Of a stretch of DNA of 55,539 nt, positions 25,498 to 32,670 are shown one piece after another. Under the pieces are notes generated by a model. It saw nothing but the letters and a program-made list of their open reading frames with translations. It did no database searches and was not told the DNA's origin. The position numbers and the translations under genes are program-made. The DNA is from Mycolicibacter sinensis (GTDB taxonomy: Bacteria; Actinomycetota; Actinomycetes; Mycobacteriales; Mycobacteriaceae), in assembly GCF_001667375.1 (NCBI RefSeq), contig NZ_LZIN01000060.1, positions 1-55,539 on the forward strand, read 5' to 3'. Position 1 is the stretch's first letter; each line of letters begins with the position of its first letter.

Positions 25498-26985
25498 TTA
25501 CAGTGCCTGACGGGTCCGCCGGCTTCCGACCGGAATCCGCAGCACCATCTCGGTGCCGCCGCCCGGGGCGTCGCGCGCGGTCAGCGAACCGCTCAGTTCC
25601 GCCGAGACCAGGGTGTTGACGATCTGCAGGCCGAGCCGGTCCGAGGTCTCCAGCCGGAATCCGGCGGGCAGGCCGTGGCCGTCGTCGTGCACCACCACGT
25701 CGAGCCAGCGCGCCGACCGTTCGGACCGGATCATCACCCCGCGCCGATCCGCATCCGCGGAGAAGGCGTGCTCGATCGCGTTCTGCACCAGTTCGGTGAT
25801 CACCATGACCAGGGCGGTCGCCCGGTCGGCGTCGAGTGTGCCGAGCGTTCCGGTGCGCGCCACCCGGATCGGCGTGTCCACGCTGGCGACGTCGTTCATC
25901 ATCGGCAGGATCCGGTCGATCACCTTGTCCAGGTTCACCACCTCGTCGACCGACATCGACAGCGCTTCGTGCACTTGGGCAATCGACGACACCCGCCGCA
26001 CCGATTCCAGTAGCGCCTCGCGCCCTTCGGTGTTGGCGGTGCGGCGGGCCTGCAGGCGCAGCAGCGCCGCCACGGTCTGCAGGTTGTTCTTCACCCGGTG
26101 ATGGATCTCGCGGATCGTCGCGTCCTTGGACAGCAGCGCGCGGTCGCGGCGCTTCACCTCGGTGACGTCGCGGACCAGCACCGCGGCCCCGGCCGGCTCG
26201 CCGTGCACGATCAGCGGCAGGGTGCGCAGCAGCACCACCGCGCCGGCCGCGTCGACCTCGAATCGCATGCTCGATCCGCCGGTCAGCGAATCGCGGACGT
26301 GCTCGGCCAACTCGTGCGCCTCGAACGGGTCGGAGATCAGCGGCCGGGTGACGGCCACCAGATCGTGGCCGGCGAGTTCGGCGGCCAGGCCCATCCGGTG
26401 GTAGGCCGACAGCGCGTTCGGACTGGCGTAGCTGACCGTGCCGTCGACGCCCAGGCGGATGAAGCCGTCGCCGACCCGCGGACTCGAACGCGACACCGCG
26501 ATGTCACCGATGTTGGGGAAGGTGCCCTCGGAGAGCATGTGCACCAGGTCCGCCGCGCAGTCCAGGTAGGCCGCCTCCAGCCGGCTGGATTCGCGCCCGC
26601 CGGTCAATGCGGTCTGGTGGGTCAGTACAGCCACCACCCGGCCGCCGTGCCGGACCGGCACGGCCTCCGTATGACGTTGCCCGGCAAGACCTTCCCGCCC
26701 GATCACGCCCGATTCGAACGCCCCGGACACCAGCGGCATCGACGCCGCGTCGGCGACGGTTCCGACGGCGTCGGTGAGCAGCACCGTGGCCGCGGTGTTG
26801 GGTCGGCACTGCGCGACGCAGACCAGCGCGCCGCCGGCGCCGGAGTCGCGGCGCACCCACATGAGGTAGTCGGCGAATGACAGGTCAGCCAGCAGTTGCC
26901 ACTCCCCGACCACGGCGTGCAAGTGGTCCACCGCGTTGCCGGGCAAAACGGTGTGTTCGGCAAGCAGGTCACCGAGGGTGGACAT
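25498..26985 (-). CDS. pdtaS: Sensor histidine kinase PdtaS
   Basis: 495 residues: N-terminal GAF-like domain (about 1-145), PAS-like domain (about 175-270), then a HisKA_2 phosphoacceptor with EIHHRVKNNLQTVAALL near residue 295, and an HATPase domain (VMVITELVQNAIEHAF N-box, HDDGHGLPAGF G-box). Soluble kinase partner of the RNA-binding antiterminator PdtaR, encoded elsewhere; the system senses Cu/NO and nutrient signals in M. tuberculosis. ATG 26985 start. Convergent with whiB1; TB7.3 lies upstream on the same strand with a 28-bp gap. Confidence 0.93.
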   Translation of the reverse strand: MSTLGDLLAEHTVLPGNAVDHLHAVVGEWQLLADLSFADYLMWVRRDSGAGGALVCVAQCRPNTAATVLLTDAVGTVADAASMPLVSGAFESGVIGREGLAGQRHTEAVPVRHGGRVVAVLTHQTALTGGRESSRLEAAYLDCAADLVHMLSEGTFPNIGDIAVSRSSPRVGDGFIRLGVDGTVSYASPNALSAYHRMGLAAELAGHDLVAVTRPLISDPFEAHELAEHVRDSLTGGSSMRFEVDAAGAVVLLRTLPLIVHGEPAGAAVLVRDVTEVKRRDRALLSKDATIREIHHRVKNNLQTVAALLRLQARRTANTEGREALLESVRRVSSIAQVHEALSMSVDEVVNLDKVIDRILPMMNDVASVDTPIRVARTGTLGTLDADRATALVMVITELVQNAIEHAFSADADRRGVMIRSERSARWLDVVVHDDGHGLPAGFRLETSDRLGLQIVNTLVSAELSGSLTARDAPGGGTEMVLRIPVGSRRTRQAL

Positions 26986-27013
26986 GGGTCATGTCACGTG
27001 GCGAATGCTGCGG

Positions 27014-27229
27014 TCAGCTGATCACGGCGATGAGGTCGCCGGCCTGGATGACGTCTCCGACCTTCACGGCCACCTTGCTGACCGTGCCGGCGGACTCGGC
27101 CAGCACCGGAATCTCCATCTTCATCGACTCCAGCAAGACCACGGTGTCGCCCTCGTTGATCTGTTCGCCCTCGTGGACCACGACTTCGAGCACGCTGGCC
27201 ACGATCTCCGCGCGAACGTCCTCGGCCAT
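27014..27229 (-). CDS. Single-domain biotin carrier protein TB7.3
   Basis: 71 residues, the exact length of TB7.3 (Rv3221c). It is a lone biotinyl/lipoyl domain: the LESMKMEIPVLAE hairpin carries the biotin-accepting Lys in MKM. It may serve as a BCCP for a carboxylase whose other parts lie elsewhere. ATG 27229 (MAEDVRAEI) was chosen for family length and for GAGGTGAAG directly upstream; an in-frame ATG at 27271 would add 14 residues. Confidence 0.92.
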   Translation of the reverse strand: MAEDVRAEIVASVLEVVVHEGEQINEGDTVVLLESMKMEIPVLAESAGTVSKVAVKVGDVIQAGDLIAVIS

Positions 27230-27300
27230 CTTCACCTCGTTCATCATCCAGTCGACGGTTCCGGCGATCACCCGAATTTCTTCGTCTTATGGAACCACAA

Positions 27301-27323
27301 CCCCGCTCGGGGGTTGAGCGGGG
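27301..27323 (-). other. Hairpin with C-rich loop in the TB7.3 leader region
   Basis: On the minus strand CCCCGCTC-AACCCCC-GAGCGGGG: an 8-bp perfect stem with a 7-nt loop holding five C. It lies in the 300-bp divergent gap (27230-27529) between TB7.3 and the secreted protein gene, about 72 bases upstream of the TB7.3 start. No gene ends nearby, so it is more likely a 5' leader element or small RNA stem than a terminator. Nothing else was recognised in the gap. Confidence 0.4.
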
Positions 27324-27529
27324 CGCACGCTTGGCGCCCTGGCCGGCATCCGCTCGGTTCGCCGACTAAGTGAACTCCAAGACAATTAAGCGGTTCTAGA
27401 GAGTTCCTTCCGTGACCGTGTCGTGTTTCTGCTGTGACAATTGCATAGCACCGTTACTCCAGTGTTTCGAACGCGTGACGTATTCGCCGTGACGCGGGGA
27501 CGAATCGAAGTCGAACTGAGGAGTGCGCG

Positions 27530-27976
27530 TTGTCTGAAAACCGTTTTGCGAACCCACGAGTCCGGTTGCCGCTGGTCTGCGCCGGCGCCATGACGCTGGC
27601 CAGCCTCGGATTCGGGGTGGCGTCCGCCAAAGCCGCCCCGACGCTGGTCGACGACCCGCTGCCGATCCCGGCCCCGATCGGCGCCCCGGCGCTGCCCGGC
27701 GTGCCCGGGCCGGCCGTTGGAACCTCGTCGGCGGGCGTGAATGCCGCCAACTCCTTCCTGCAGGCGCTCAACGGCATGCTCAACCGCGTGGTGCCCGGGG
27801 TGGGCTCGATCATGCCCAGCGACGTCAGTTCGCTGACCCCGCCGGCCGCTGGCGTGCCGGGAGCTCCGGGGGTGGGGACTCCGCCGCCGGGGACTCCGCC
27901 GGCCTTTGGCGCGCCCGCCGCCGGGCCGGCCGCAATCGTGCCGCAGACGCTGGCCGGGGCGCGCAGCTTCCACTGA
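27530..27976 (+). CDS. Secreted Pro/Ala/Gly-rich hypothetical protein
   Basis: 148 residues from TTG 27530, with GAGGAG 7-12 bases upstream. N-terminal signal peptide: basic FANPRVRLPL, hydrophobic VCAGAMTLASLGFGVA, likely cleavage after SAKA. The mature chain is rich in Pro, Ala and Gly with low-complexity blocks (PAPIGAPALPGVPGPAV; PGVGTPPPGTPPAFG) and one less biased segment (NSFLQALNGMLNRVVPGVGS). No cysteine outside the signal peptide and no catalytic motif. Not present at this position in M. tuberculosis. Probably a cell-wall or exported mycobacterial protein. Confidence 0.7.
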   Translation: MSENRFANPRVRLPLVCAGAMTLASLGFGVASAKAAPTLVDDPLPIPAPIGAPALPGVPGPAVGTSSAGVNAANSFLQALNGMLNRVVPGVGSIMPSDVSSLTPPAAGVPGAPGVGTPPPGTPPAFGAPAAGPAAIVPQTLAGARSFH

Positions 27977-28078
27977 GTGACCGCGGCGGCGGGGCCGGTC
28001 GACTCCCAGGCCCCGCCACCGGCGTCACACCCCGAGGTATGAGAGACTGTCCAGCCGGAAGATGCTAGGAGGATCACC

Positions 28079-28153
28079 ATGGCAAAGCGTGGCCGCAAGA
28101 AGCGCGATCGCAAGTACAGCAAAGCCAACCACGGCAAGCGCCCCAACGCTTAA
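28079..28153 (+). CDS. Ribosomal protein bL37 (24 aa)
   Basis: A 24-residue Lys/Arg-rich peptide beginning MAKRGRKKRDRKYSKANHG and ending with Ala before TAA, preceded by an excellent ribosome site (AGGAGG, 28067-28072). The sequence matches the mycobacterial large-subunit protein bL37, found in cryo-EM structures of the mycobacterial 70S near the peptidyl transferase centre, and often annotated as an AURKAIP1/COX24-domain protein. Too short for most gene finders. It lies convergent to rshA. Confidence 0.9.
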   Translation: MAKRGRKKRDRKYSKANHGKRPNA

Positions 28154-28166
28154 ACGCTGTCCCTAG

Positions 28167-28184
28167 CCGTCCGGCCGTTCCGGG
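28167..28184. terminator. Weak hairpin between bL37 and rshA
   Basis: CGTCCGGCCGTTCCGGGCCG contains a GGCC/GGCC-type stem between the convergent bL37 and rshA stops. No U tract, so termination is only suggested by position. Confidence 0.3.
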
Positions 28185-28189
28185 CCGCC

Positions 28190-28486
28190 CTAGCCTTCGC
28201 GGTGGATGATCGTGGTGCGGCTGATCTCCATCCGGACCCGCTCGTAGAGCTGGCGCGGTGCCTTGTCGCCACTGCATTTGCGAGCGATCAACGCCTTGAT
28301 CCGTTCTTCGACGCCGTAGTGCCGCAGGCAGCCGGGGCATTCCTCGAGGTGCCGGCGCAGCTTGGCCCTGGTCTCGGCGGTGCATTCGCCGTCCAGCAGG
28401 GTCCATACCTCGGCGATGACCTCGGAGCAGTCGGCGGCCGGGCCGTCGGGGCCCGGGGTGGCGCAGTCACTGGTGTGCTCGGTCAC
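28190..28486 (-). CDS. rshA: Anti-sigma factor RshA (zinc-associated)
   Basis: 98 residues with the ZAS signature His46-xxx-Cys50-xx-Cys53 in [10 protein letters not shown], plus further cysteines at 8, 20 and 35. RshA binds SigH in reducing conditions and releases it on thiol oxidation or phosphorylation by PknB. The GTG start at 28486 overlaps the sigH stop (GTGA), so sigma and anti-sigma are made in step; GAGGAGG lies upstream inside the sigH 3' end. Confidence 0.93.
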   Translation of the reverse strand: MTEHTSDCATPGPDGPAADCSEVIAEVWTLLDGECTAETRAKLRRHLEECPGCLRHYGVEERIKALIARKCSGDKAPRQLYERVRMEISRTTIIHREG

Positions 28487-29226
28487 GACGACACCTCCTC
28501 CGATGCCTGGCCGTCACGGATGAACCCGCGGTCCTTGGCGACATCGGCCAACAGACTGCGCAACTGGCGCCTGCCGCGGTGCAGACGCGACATCACCGTG
28601 CCGATCGGCGTATCCATGATCTCGGCGATCTCCTTGTACGGGAACCCTTCGACGTCGGCGTAGTACACCGCCATCCGGAACTCTTCGGGAAGCTGTTGCA
28701 GCGCCTCTTTGATCTCGGTGTCCGGCAGCAACTCCAACGCCTCGACCTCCGCCGAGCGCAGGCCGGTCGACGAGTGCTCGGCGGTGGCGGCCAGCTGCCA
28801 GTCGGTGATCTCATCGGTTGGATATTCGGCGGGCTTGCGCTGCTTCTTGCGGTAGCTGTTGATGTAGCTGTTGGTCAGGATGCGATACAGCCACGCCTTG
28901 AGATTGGTGCCCTCCCGAAAGGACCGGAAGCCGGCGTAGGCCTTGACCATGGTCTCTTGCAGCAGGTCCTCGGCGTCAGCGGGATTGCGCGTCATCCGCA
29001 GCGCGCCGCCGTAGAGCTGATCGAGCATCGGGATCGCGTCGCGCTCGAAGCGCGCCGTCAGTTGCTCGTCGGTCTCGTCGGAGCGCACCGGGGCCCTCGA
29101 CTCCGTCGAAGCCGCGGTATCGGTCCCACTTTCGGCGTCAGCCATCTTGATCGCTGCAGTCCCTTCTGTCGCGGTGCCCACAACCCACGATGGCTCGATT
29201 TCCAACAGACCGATCGCCGTTGACAC
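28483..29226 (-). CDS. sigH: ECF sigma factor SigH, with two candidate starts
   Basis: ECF sigma factor: region 2 ([33 protein letters not shown]) and region 4 ([31 protein letters not shown]). It directs the oxidative, heat and thiol stress regulon, including thioredoxin genes. Two in-frame starts are credible. GTG 29226 (247 aa) has GGAAGGAG 5 bases upstream. ATG 29145 (220 aa, [10 protein letters not shown]) matches the usual SigH length but has a weak ribosome site. Longer, unstable SigR/SigH isoforms made from upstream starts are known in Streptomyces and M. smegmatis. Operon with rshA. Confidence 0.94.
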   Translation of the reverse strand: MSTAIGLLEIEPSWVVGTATEGTAAIKMADAESGTDTAASTESRAPVRSDETDEQLTARFERDAIPMLDQLYGGALRMTRNPADAEDLLQETMVKAYAGFRSFREGTNLKAWLYRILTNSYINSYRKKQRKPAEYPTDEITDWQLAATAEHSSTGLRSAEVEALELLPDTEIKEALQQLPEEFRMAVYYADVEGFPYKEIAEIMDTPIGTVMSRLHRGRRQLRSLLADVAKDRGFIRDGQASEEVSS

Positions 29227-29290
29227 CCGGACTCCTTCCCGATCCTAGGACCGTGACCGACAACTGCGCGTAGTGACCGCACACCCCTTG

Positions 29291-29320
29291 CTCAACAGCG
29301 TCGGCCACGATGCTATTTCC
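29291..29320 (-). promoter_or_regulatory. SigH-type autoregulatory promoter
   Basis: Minus-strand GGAAAT (29320-29315), 18-bp spacer, GTTGAG (29296-29291), matching the SigH/SigR consensus GGAA(T/C)-N18-GTT. It lies 65 bp upstream of the GTG 29226 start, so stress-induced transcripts include the long reading frame. Confidence 0.75.
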
Positions 29321-29337
29321 GGCCGTATCCTGGCTCG

Positions 29338-29847
29338 GTGAGTCGCGCGGCAACCCGGGCCATCGCGGCCCTGATCGCCGCTCAGGTGCGCCACGAGGTG
29401 CTGCACTACCACCACGACCCGGACCAGCGGTCTTTCGGAGCCGAGGCCGTCGAGCAGCTCGCCACCGCGGGGCCGGCCGGTGTGCGGCCCGAGCAGGTCT
29501 TCAAAACGTTGATCGTCGAGCTCTCCGGGGCGACGCCGCCCGCCTTGGCGGTCGCGGTGCTGCCGGTACCGGCGAAGCTGTCGTTGAAGTCCGTCGCTTC
29601 CGCGCTCGGCGCGCCCAAAGCGGCGCTGGCCGATCCGGCGGTGGCGCAACGAGCGACCGGCTACGTGCTGGGCGGGATCTCGCCGTTCGGCCAGCGCAGA
29701 GCCCTGCCGACGGTCGTCGACGCCTCGGCAGCGGACTTCGGCCGGGTGCTGTGCAGCGCGGGCCGACGCGGCTGGGACGTGGCGGTGGCGCCGGCGGATC
29801 TGATCCGGCTGACCGTTGCGGTCGTCGCGGATATCAGCGCCCGGTGA
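29338..29847 (+). CDS. ybaK: Cys-tRNA(Pro)/YbaK-type deacylase
   Basis: 169 residues; YbaK/EbsC editing domain: EQVFKTLIVEL, KLSLKSVASALGA with the catalytic-type Lys, ATGYVLGGISPFGQRR and LPTVVDASA. It hydrolyses Cys-tRNA(Pro) and related mischarged tRNAs. GTG 29338 is directly downstream of TATCCT (29326-29331), predicting a leaderless mRNA. It is intact here, whereas the M. tuberculosis region carries fragments (Rv3224A/B). Divergent from sigH. Confidence 0.9.
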   Translation: MSRAATRAIAALIAAQVRHEVLHYHHDPDQRSFGAEAVEQLATAGPAGVRPEQVFKTLIVELSGATPPALAVAVLPVPAKLSLKSVASALGAPKAALADPAVAQRATGYVLGGISPFGQRRALPTVVDASAADFGRVLCSAGRRGWDVAVAPADLIRLTVAVVADISAR

Positions 29848-29856
29848 GAGCCGTGC

Positions 29857-30363
29857 TCAGACGCGCGGTGTGTCCCCCAGCGCGTCGTCGATGGTCGTGC
29901 AGAACGACAACTCACCGTCGAGGCCTATCGCTTTCACCATCCGGCCGACGATGGGCTGGCCGCTCACCAGGCAGAGCTCGATGCCCCGGCGCCGGCACGT
30001 GGCCGATTCCTCGATCAACACGCCGAACGCGCACACCGCCATGAACTCCAGCCCGCTGGCGTCGACGATCAGCGGACCCGGGACCGCGGTGACCGCAGCG
30101 GCCTCGCCGACCAGGCGCCGCCAGACGGCGACGTTCGACGCGTCGACACTGCCGCCGGCCGAGACCACCAGCGCCGAGCCGCTGCGTTCCAGCACGACGC
30201 GCACCTCGTCCGCCGGAGGAGCCGCCACCGAGACGAGCACCTCGCTGAGCCGGACGGGACCATCCTGGGCCGACAGTTCAGCGACACCCGCTGGGTCCGA
30301 CGCTCCCCCGGACCCGCGCCATGCCGCGCAGCGACCGAGTTTACGGCGTAAACCGAAGAGCAT
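29857..30363 (-). CDS. STAS-domain protein (anti-sigma factor antagonist-like)
   Basis: 168 residues. An Arg-rich N-terminal stretch precedes a STAS domain (about 54-165): VRVVLERSGSALVVSAGG, SVDASNVAVW, then PLIVDASGLEFMAVCAFGVL, with Ser of DASG at the position phosphorylated in SpoIIAA-like proteins. Likely acts in a partner-switch cascade controlling a stress sigma factor. ATG 30363 is favoured because a -35 TTTACA/-10 TAGCTT pair ends 7 bases before it (leaderless). GTGs at 30240, 30228 or 30204 would give just the STAS domain. Two TetR-type operators flank the promoter. Confidence 0.75.
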   Translation of the reverse strand: MLFGLRRKLGRCAAWRGSGGASDPAGVAELSAQDGPVRLSEVLVSVAAPPADEVRVVLERSGSALVVSAGGSVDASNVAVWRRLVGEAAAVTAVPGPLIVDASGLEFMAVCAFGVLIEESATCRRRGIELCLVSGQPIVGRMVKAIGLDGELSFCTTIDDALGDTPRV

Positions 30364-30400
30364 GCGGATGAAGCTACGCCGAATCGTTTACGTTGTAAAC
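30339..30400 (-). promoter_or_regulatory. Promoter of the STAS gene with two TetR-type operators
   Basis: Two 15-bp palindromes: GTTTACGGCGTAAAC (30339-30353) and GTTTACGTTGTAAAC (30386-30400, one mismatch), centres 47 bp apart. On the minus strand -35 TTTACA (30399-30394) lies within the second, and -10 TAGCTT is at 30376-30371 after a 17-bp spacer. The first falls within codons 4-9 of the STAS gene. The same palindrome recurs at 30843 and 31705 around the local tetR gene. Confidence 0.75.
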
Positions 30401-30576
30401 CCGACGGCAATGGCGAGCAGCGCGAGGGTCGCCAGCGCCACCGACCAGGCCCGCCGGCCCGACAGCGAGGACTGGCAGCCGGCGACGGCCGGACGAATCT
30501 CCGCACCGCCATCCGCCGCTCCCGTCGGTGCCCGGCGAACTCTGTCGCCGGGCGGCGCGCCGCCCGGAACGAAACG
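30401..30576. other. Gap between the STAS promoter and the csbD terminator
   Basis: About 176 bp without a supported gene. A minus-strand frame across it encodes a hydrophobic stretch (ALATLALLAIAVGFTT) ending inside the operator at 30392, but it has no credible start or ribosome site. Confidence 0.4.
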
Positions 30577-30602
30577 CGCCCCGCCCGAACTCGGGCGGGG
30601 CG
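30577..30602 (-). terminator. Intrinsic terminator after csbD
   Basis: CGCCCCGCCCGA (30577-30588) and TCGGGCGGGGCG (30591-30602) form a perfect 12-bp GC stem with a minimal loop. On the minus strand it is followed by CGTTTCGTT. It lies 18 bp after the csbD stop. Confidence 0.7.
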
Positions 30603-30620
30603 GGCGTTCGCGGTCGTTGT

Positions 30621-30794
30621 TCAGTCCCGGAAGGCGTCTTTGATGTTCTCGCCGGCCTTCTTCAGGCTGGACTTGCCCTGGTCGGCTTTGCCCTCGTTCT
30701 TGAGGCGGTCGTTGCCGGTGGCCTTCCCGGCAGCCTCTTTGACCTTGCCCGCGGCGTTCTGCGCCGCGTTTCTCGCCTTGTCCGCCAGTCCCAT
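30621..30794 (-). CDS. CsbD-family stress protein
   Basis: 57 residues, MGLADKARNAAQNAAGK at the start and KKAGENIKDAFRD at the end. Highly charged amphipathic helix repeats with the GKVKEAAG and KADQGKSSLKKAG pattern of CsbD proteins (general-stress, sigma-B-regulated in Bacillus). ATG 30794 has GGGAGGAG 6-13 bases upstream; the open frame to 30839 lacks a ribosome site. It has its own promoter with a TetR-type operator and a downstream terminator, so it is a one-gene unit. Confidence 0.85.
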   Translation of the reverse strand: MGLADKARNAAQNAAGKVKEAAGKATGNDRLKNEGKADQGKSSLKKAGENIKDAFRD

Positions 30795-30828
30795 GCGAAG
30801 CTCCTCCCTCAGGTGTGCGTGTGACAGG

Positions 30829-30857
30829 CAAATACCCACCCGGTTTACGGCGTAAAC
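30829..30857 (-). promoter_or_regulatory. csbD promoter with TetR-type operator
   Basis: Perfect palindrome GTTTACGGCGTAAAC (30843-30857). On the minus strand -35 TTTACG (30856-30851) lies inside it, with 16 bp to -10 TATTTG (30834-30829). Binding of a repressor here would block csbD transcription. Confidence 0.7.
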
Positions 30858-30878
30858 CCTGGTCGGGGGCGGCGGACC

Positions 30879-31625
30879 TCAGCGTCGGGCGAGCAGCAGC
30901 TCGAGCCGGTCCAGCATGGCTTCCAGCGCCTCTTCGAATTCGGCGCTGCTGTGGTCCTGGGACAACATCGGCTGCAGCCGCTGCAACTGCCGATAACTCG
31001 ACAGGTCACGCGCGGGCCGGCAGCTGTCGTCGAGCAGGGTCTCGTCCGGGTGGAGCTGCGCGCCGCGCGCGGACACCTCCAACAGCAGGTGCCCGATCAG
31101 GAAGGTGGTGTAGGAGCGGTAGGACTCCACCGCGGCGCTGTCGTCGAACCCGTAGGAGATCAGCGTGTCCAGGAAGCTGTCCATCCAGCGCAGGCTGCGC
31201 AGCGGCGGCCGAACCCACGGCGCCTCGGGGGCCTGGGTGGCGACCAGCGGGAAGACCTCCGGATGGTCGAGGGCGATCTGGCGTACCCCGTGTGCGAGGC
31301 GCATCAGGTAGTCCTGCCAGCCGTCTTCTTGTCGCCGCGCGGCGAGTTGGTCGGCATAAAGCCGGTCGATGATGTGGTCGACGACACCGGTCAGCAGGTC
31401 ACCGCGGCCGTGCACGTAGCGGTAGAGCGCCATCGCCTCGACGCCGCAGGCCGCGCCCAGTGCCCGCATGGTCAGCTTCGACAGGCCGTGGCGGTCGATG
31501 AACTCGATCGCCATCTCCAGAATCGCGTCGCGGCTCAACTGCGACGACGAGCGCAGAGGTTCGCCGGTGTCGAAGTCCGCAGGTTGATGCGGCGACCGGT
31601 GGGCATCGAGATCGTTGCCATCCAC
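30879..31625 (-). CDS. TetR-family repressor of the local stress cluster
   Basis: 248 residues. HTH near residues 40-70 (MAIEFIDRHGLSKLTMRALG, CGVEAMALYRYVHGRGDLL), followed by a TetR_C-type ligand domain. GTG 31625 (VDGNDLDAH) has AAAGGGG 7 bases upstream. Because the same 15-bp palindrome occurs upstream of this gene (31705), at csbD (30843) and twice at the STAS promoter, it is the best candidate to bind it. Effector unknown. Confidence 0.85.
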   Translation of the reverse strand: MDGNDLDAHRSPHQPADFDTGEPLRSSSQLSRDAILEMAIEFIDRHGLSKLTMRALGAACGVEAMALYRYVHGRGDLLTGVVDHIIDRLYADQLAARRQEDGWQDYLMRLAHGVRQIALDHPEVFPLVATQAPEAPWVRPPLRSLRWMDSFLDTLISYGFDDSAAVESYRSYTTFLIGHLLLEVSARGAQLHPDETLLDDSCRPARDLSSYRQLQRLQPMLSQDHSSAEFEEALEAMLDRLELLLARR

Positions 31626-31704
31626 CGGAACACCCCTTTTTCACTGCCCCGCCGGATGATCAGTCGAGTCATCACGTCTGCCCAAGCGTTGCGATCGGTG
31701 CCCA

Positions 31705-31719
31705 GTTTACGTCGTAAGC
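31705..31719. promoter_or_regulatory. TetR-type operator between tetR and the SDR gene
   Basis: GTTTACGTCGTAAGC, one mismatch from the palindrome seen three other times in this cluster. It lies 80 bp upstream of the tetR start and 68 bp upstream of the SDR start, so it could control tetR (autoregulation), the SDR gene, or both. Confidence 0.6.
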
Positions 31720-31786
31720 CGGCCGCGCAGCACCGGTTCTGGCCGGGACGCTCACCGCGCCGGTGACCACGGCATAGGGTGACTCC

Positions 31787-32647
31787 ATGCCCACCTCAGG
31801 ACCACTCTCCGGTAAGACCATGTTCATCTCGGGTGCCAGCCGCGGGATCGGCCTGGCGATCGCCAAGCGGGCCGCCGCCGATGGCGCCAACGTCGCGCTG
31901 ATCGCCAAGACCGCCGAACCGCACCCGAAGCTGTCCGGCACTGTGTACACCGCGGCCGCCGAGATCGAGGACGCCGGCGGGCAGGCGCTGCCGATCGTCG
32001 GCGACATCCGCGACGGGGACTCGGTGCGCAATGCCGTCGCGGCTGCGGTGGAGCGATTCGGCGGGATCGACATCTGCGTCAACAACGCCTCGGCGATCAA
32101 CCTCGGCTCGATCCTCGAGGTGCCGCTGAAACGCTTCGACCTGATGAACGAGATCGAGGTGCGCGGCACCTACGCGGTGTCGCAGGCCTGCATCCCGCAC
32201 ATGATCGGCCGGGACAACCCGCACATCCTCACCCTGTCGCCGCCGATCCGGCTGGAATCCAAGTGGCTCAAGCCGACCGCCTACATGATGGCCAAGTTCG
32301 GGATGACGCTGTGCGCACTGGGGATCGCCGAAGAGCTGCGTTCGCACGGGATCGCGTCCAACACGCTGTGGCCGCGCACCCTGATCGCCACCGCCGCGGT
32401 GCAGAATCTGCTCGGCGGCGACGAGGCGATGGCCCGGGCCCGCAAACCCGAGGTCTACGCCGACGCCGCCTACGCGATCATCACCCGGCCGGCCGACACC
32501 TACACCGGCAAATCGCTGCTCTGCGAGGACGTCCTGCTCGAGGCCGGTGTCAACGATCTGTCGGTCTATGACTGCGTGCCCGGCAGCGACCTGGGTGTGG
32601 ACCTGTGGGTGGACACCGTCAACCCGCCGGGCTACGTGCAACCGTGA
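31787..32647 (+). CDS. Short-chain dehydrogenase, HSDL2-like (Rv3224 type)
   Basis: 286 residues. NAD(P)-binding SGASRGIGLAI near residue 15, NNASAINLG near residue 103, a catalytic TLSPPI serine and YMMAK (Tyr and Lys) near residue 166. The SDR subgroup resembling human HSDL2 without its SCP2 domain. The substrate is probably a lipid-derived alcohol or ketone (inference). ATG 31787; TAGGGT ends 7 bases before it, so leaderless. Corresponds to Rv3224, but other genes now separate it from sigH. Confidence 0.87.
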   Translation: MPTSGPLSGKTMFISGASRGIGLAIAKRAAADGANVALIAKTAEPHPKLSGTVYTAAAEIEDAGGQALPIVGDIRDGDSVRNAVAAAVERFGGIDICVNNASAINLGSILEVPLKRFDLMNEIEVRGTYAVSQACIPHMIGRDNPHILTLSPPIRLESKWLKPTAYMMAKFGMTLCALGIAEELRSHGIASNTLWPRTLIATAAVQNLLGGDEAMARARKPEVYADAAYAIITRPADTYTGKSLLCEDVLLEAGVNDLSVYDCVPGSDLGVDLWVDTVNPPGYVQP

Positions 32648-32670
32648 GTGCCACCGTGGCGCAGAGCCGG

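Noticed and set aside
27301..27323. The hairpin as a 6C RNA
   Set aside because: Only one hairpin with five loop C is present; 6C RNAs need two C-rich hairpins and lie at a different locus.
30069..30831. Minus-strand ORFs around the STAS promoter and csbD, one with a hydrophobic C-terminus
   Set aside because: No ribosome site; they run through the csbD terminator and operators, and composition follows the overlapping genes.
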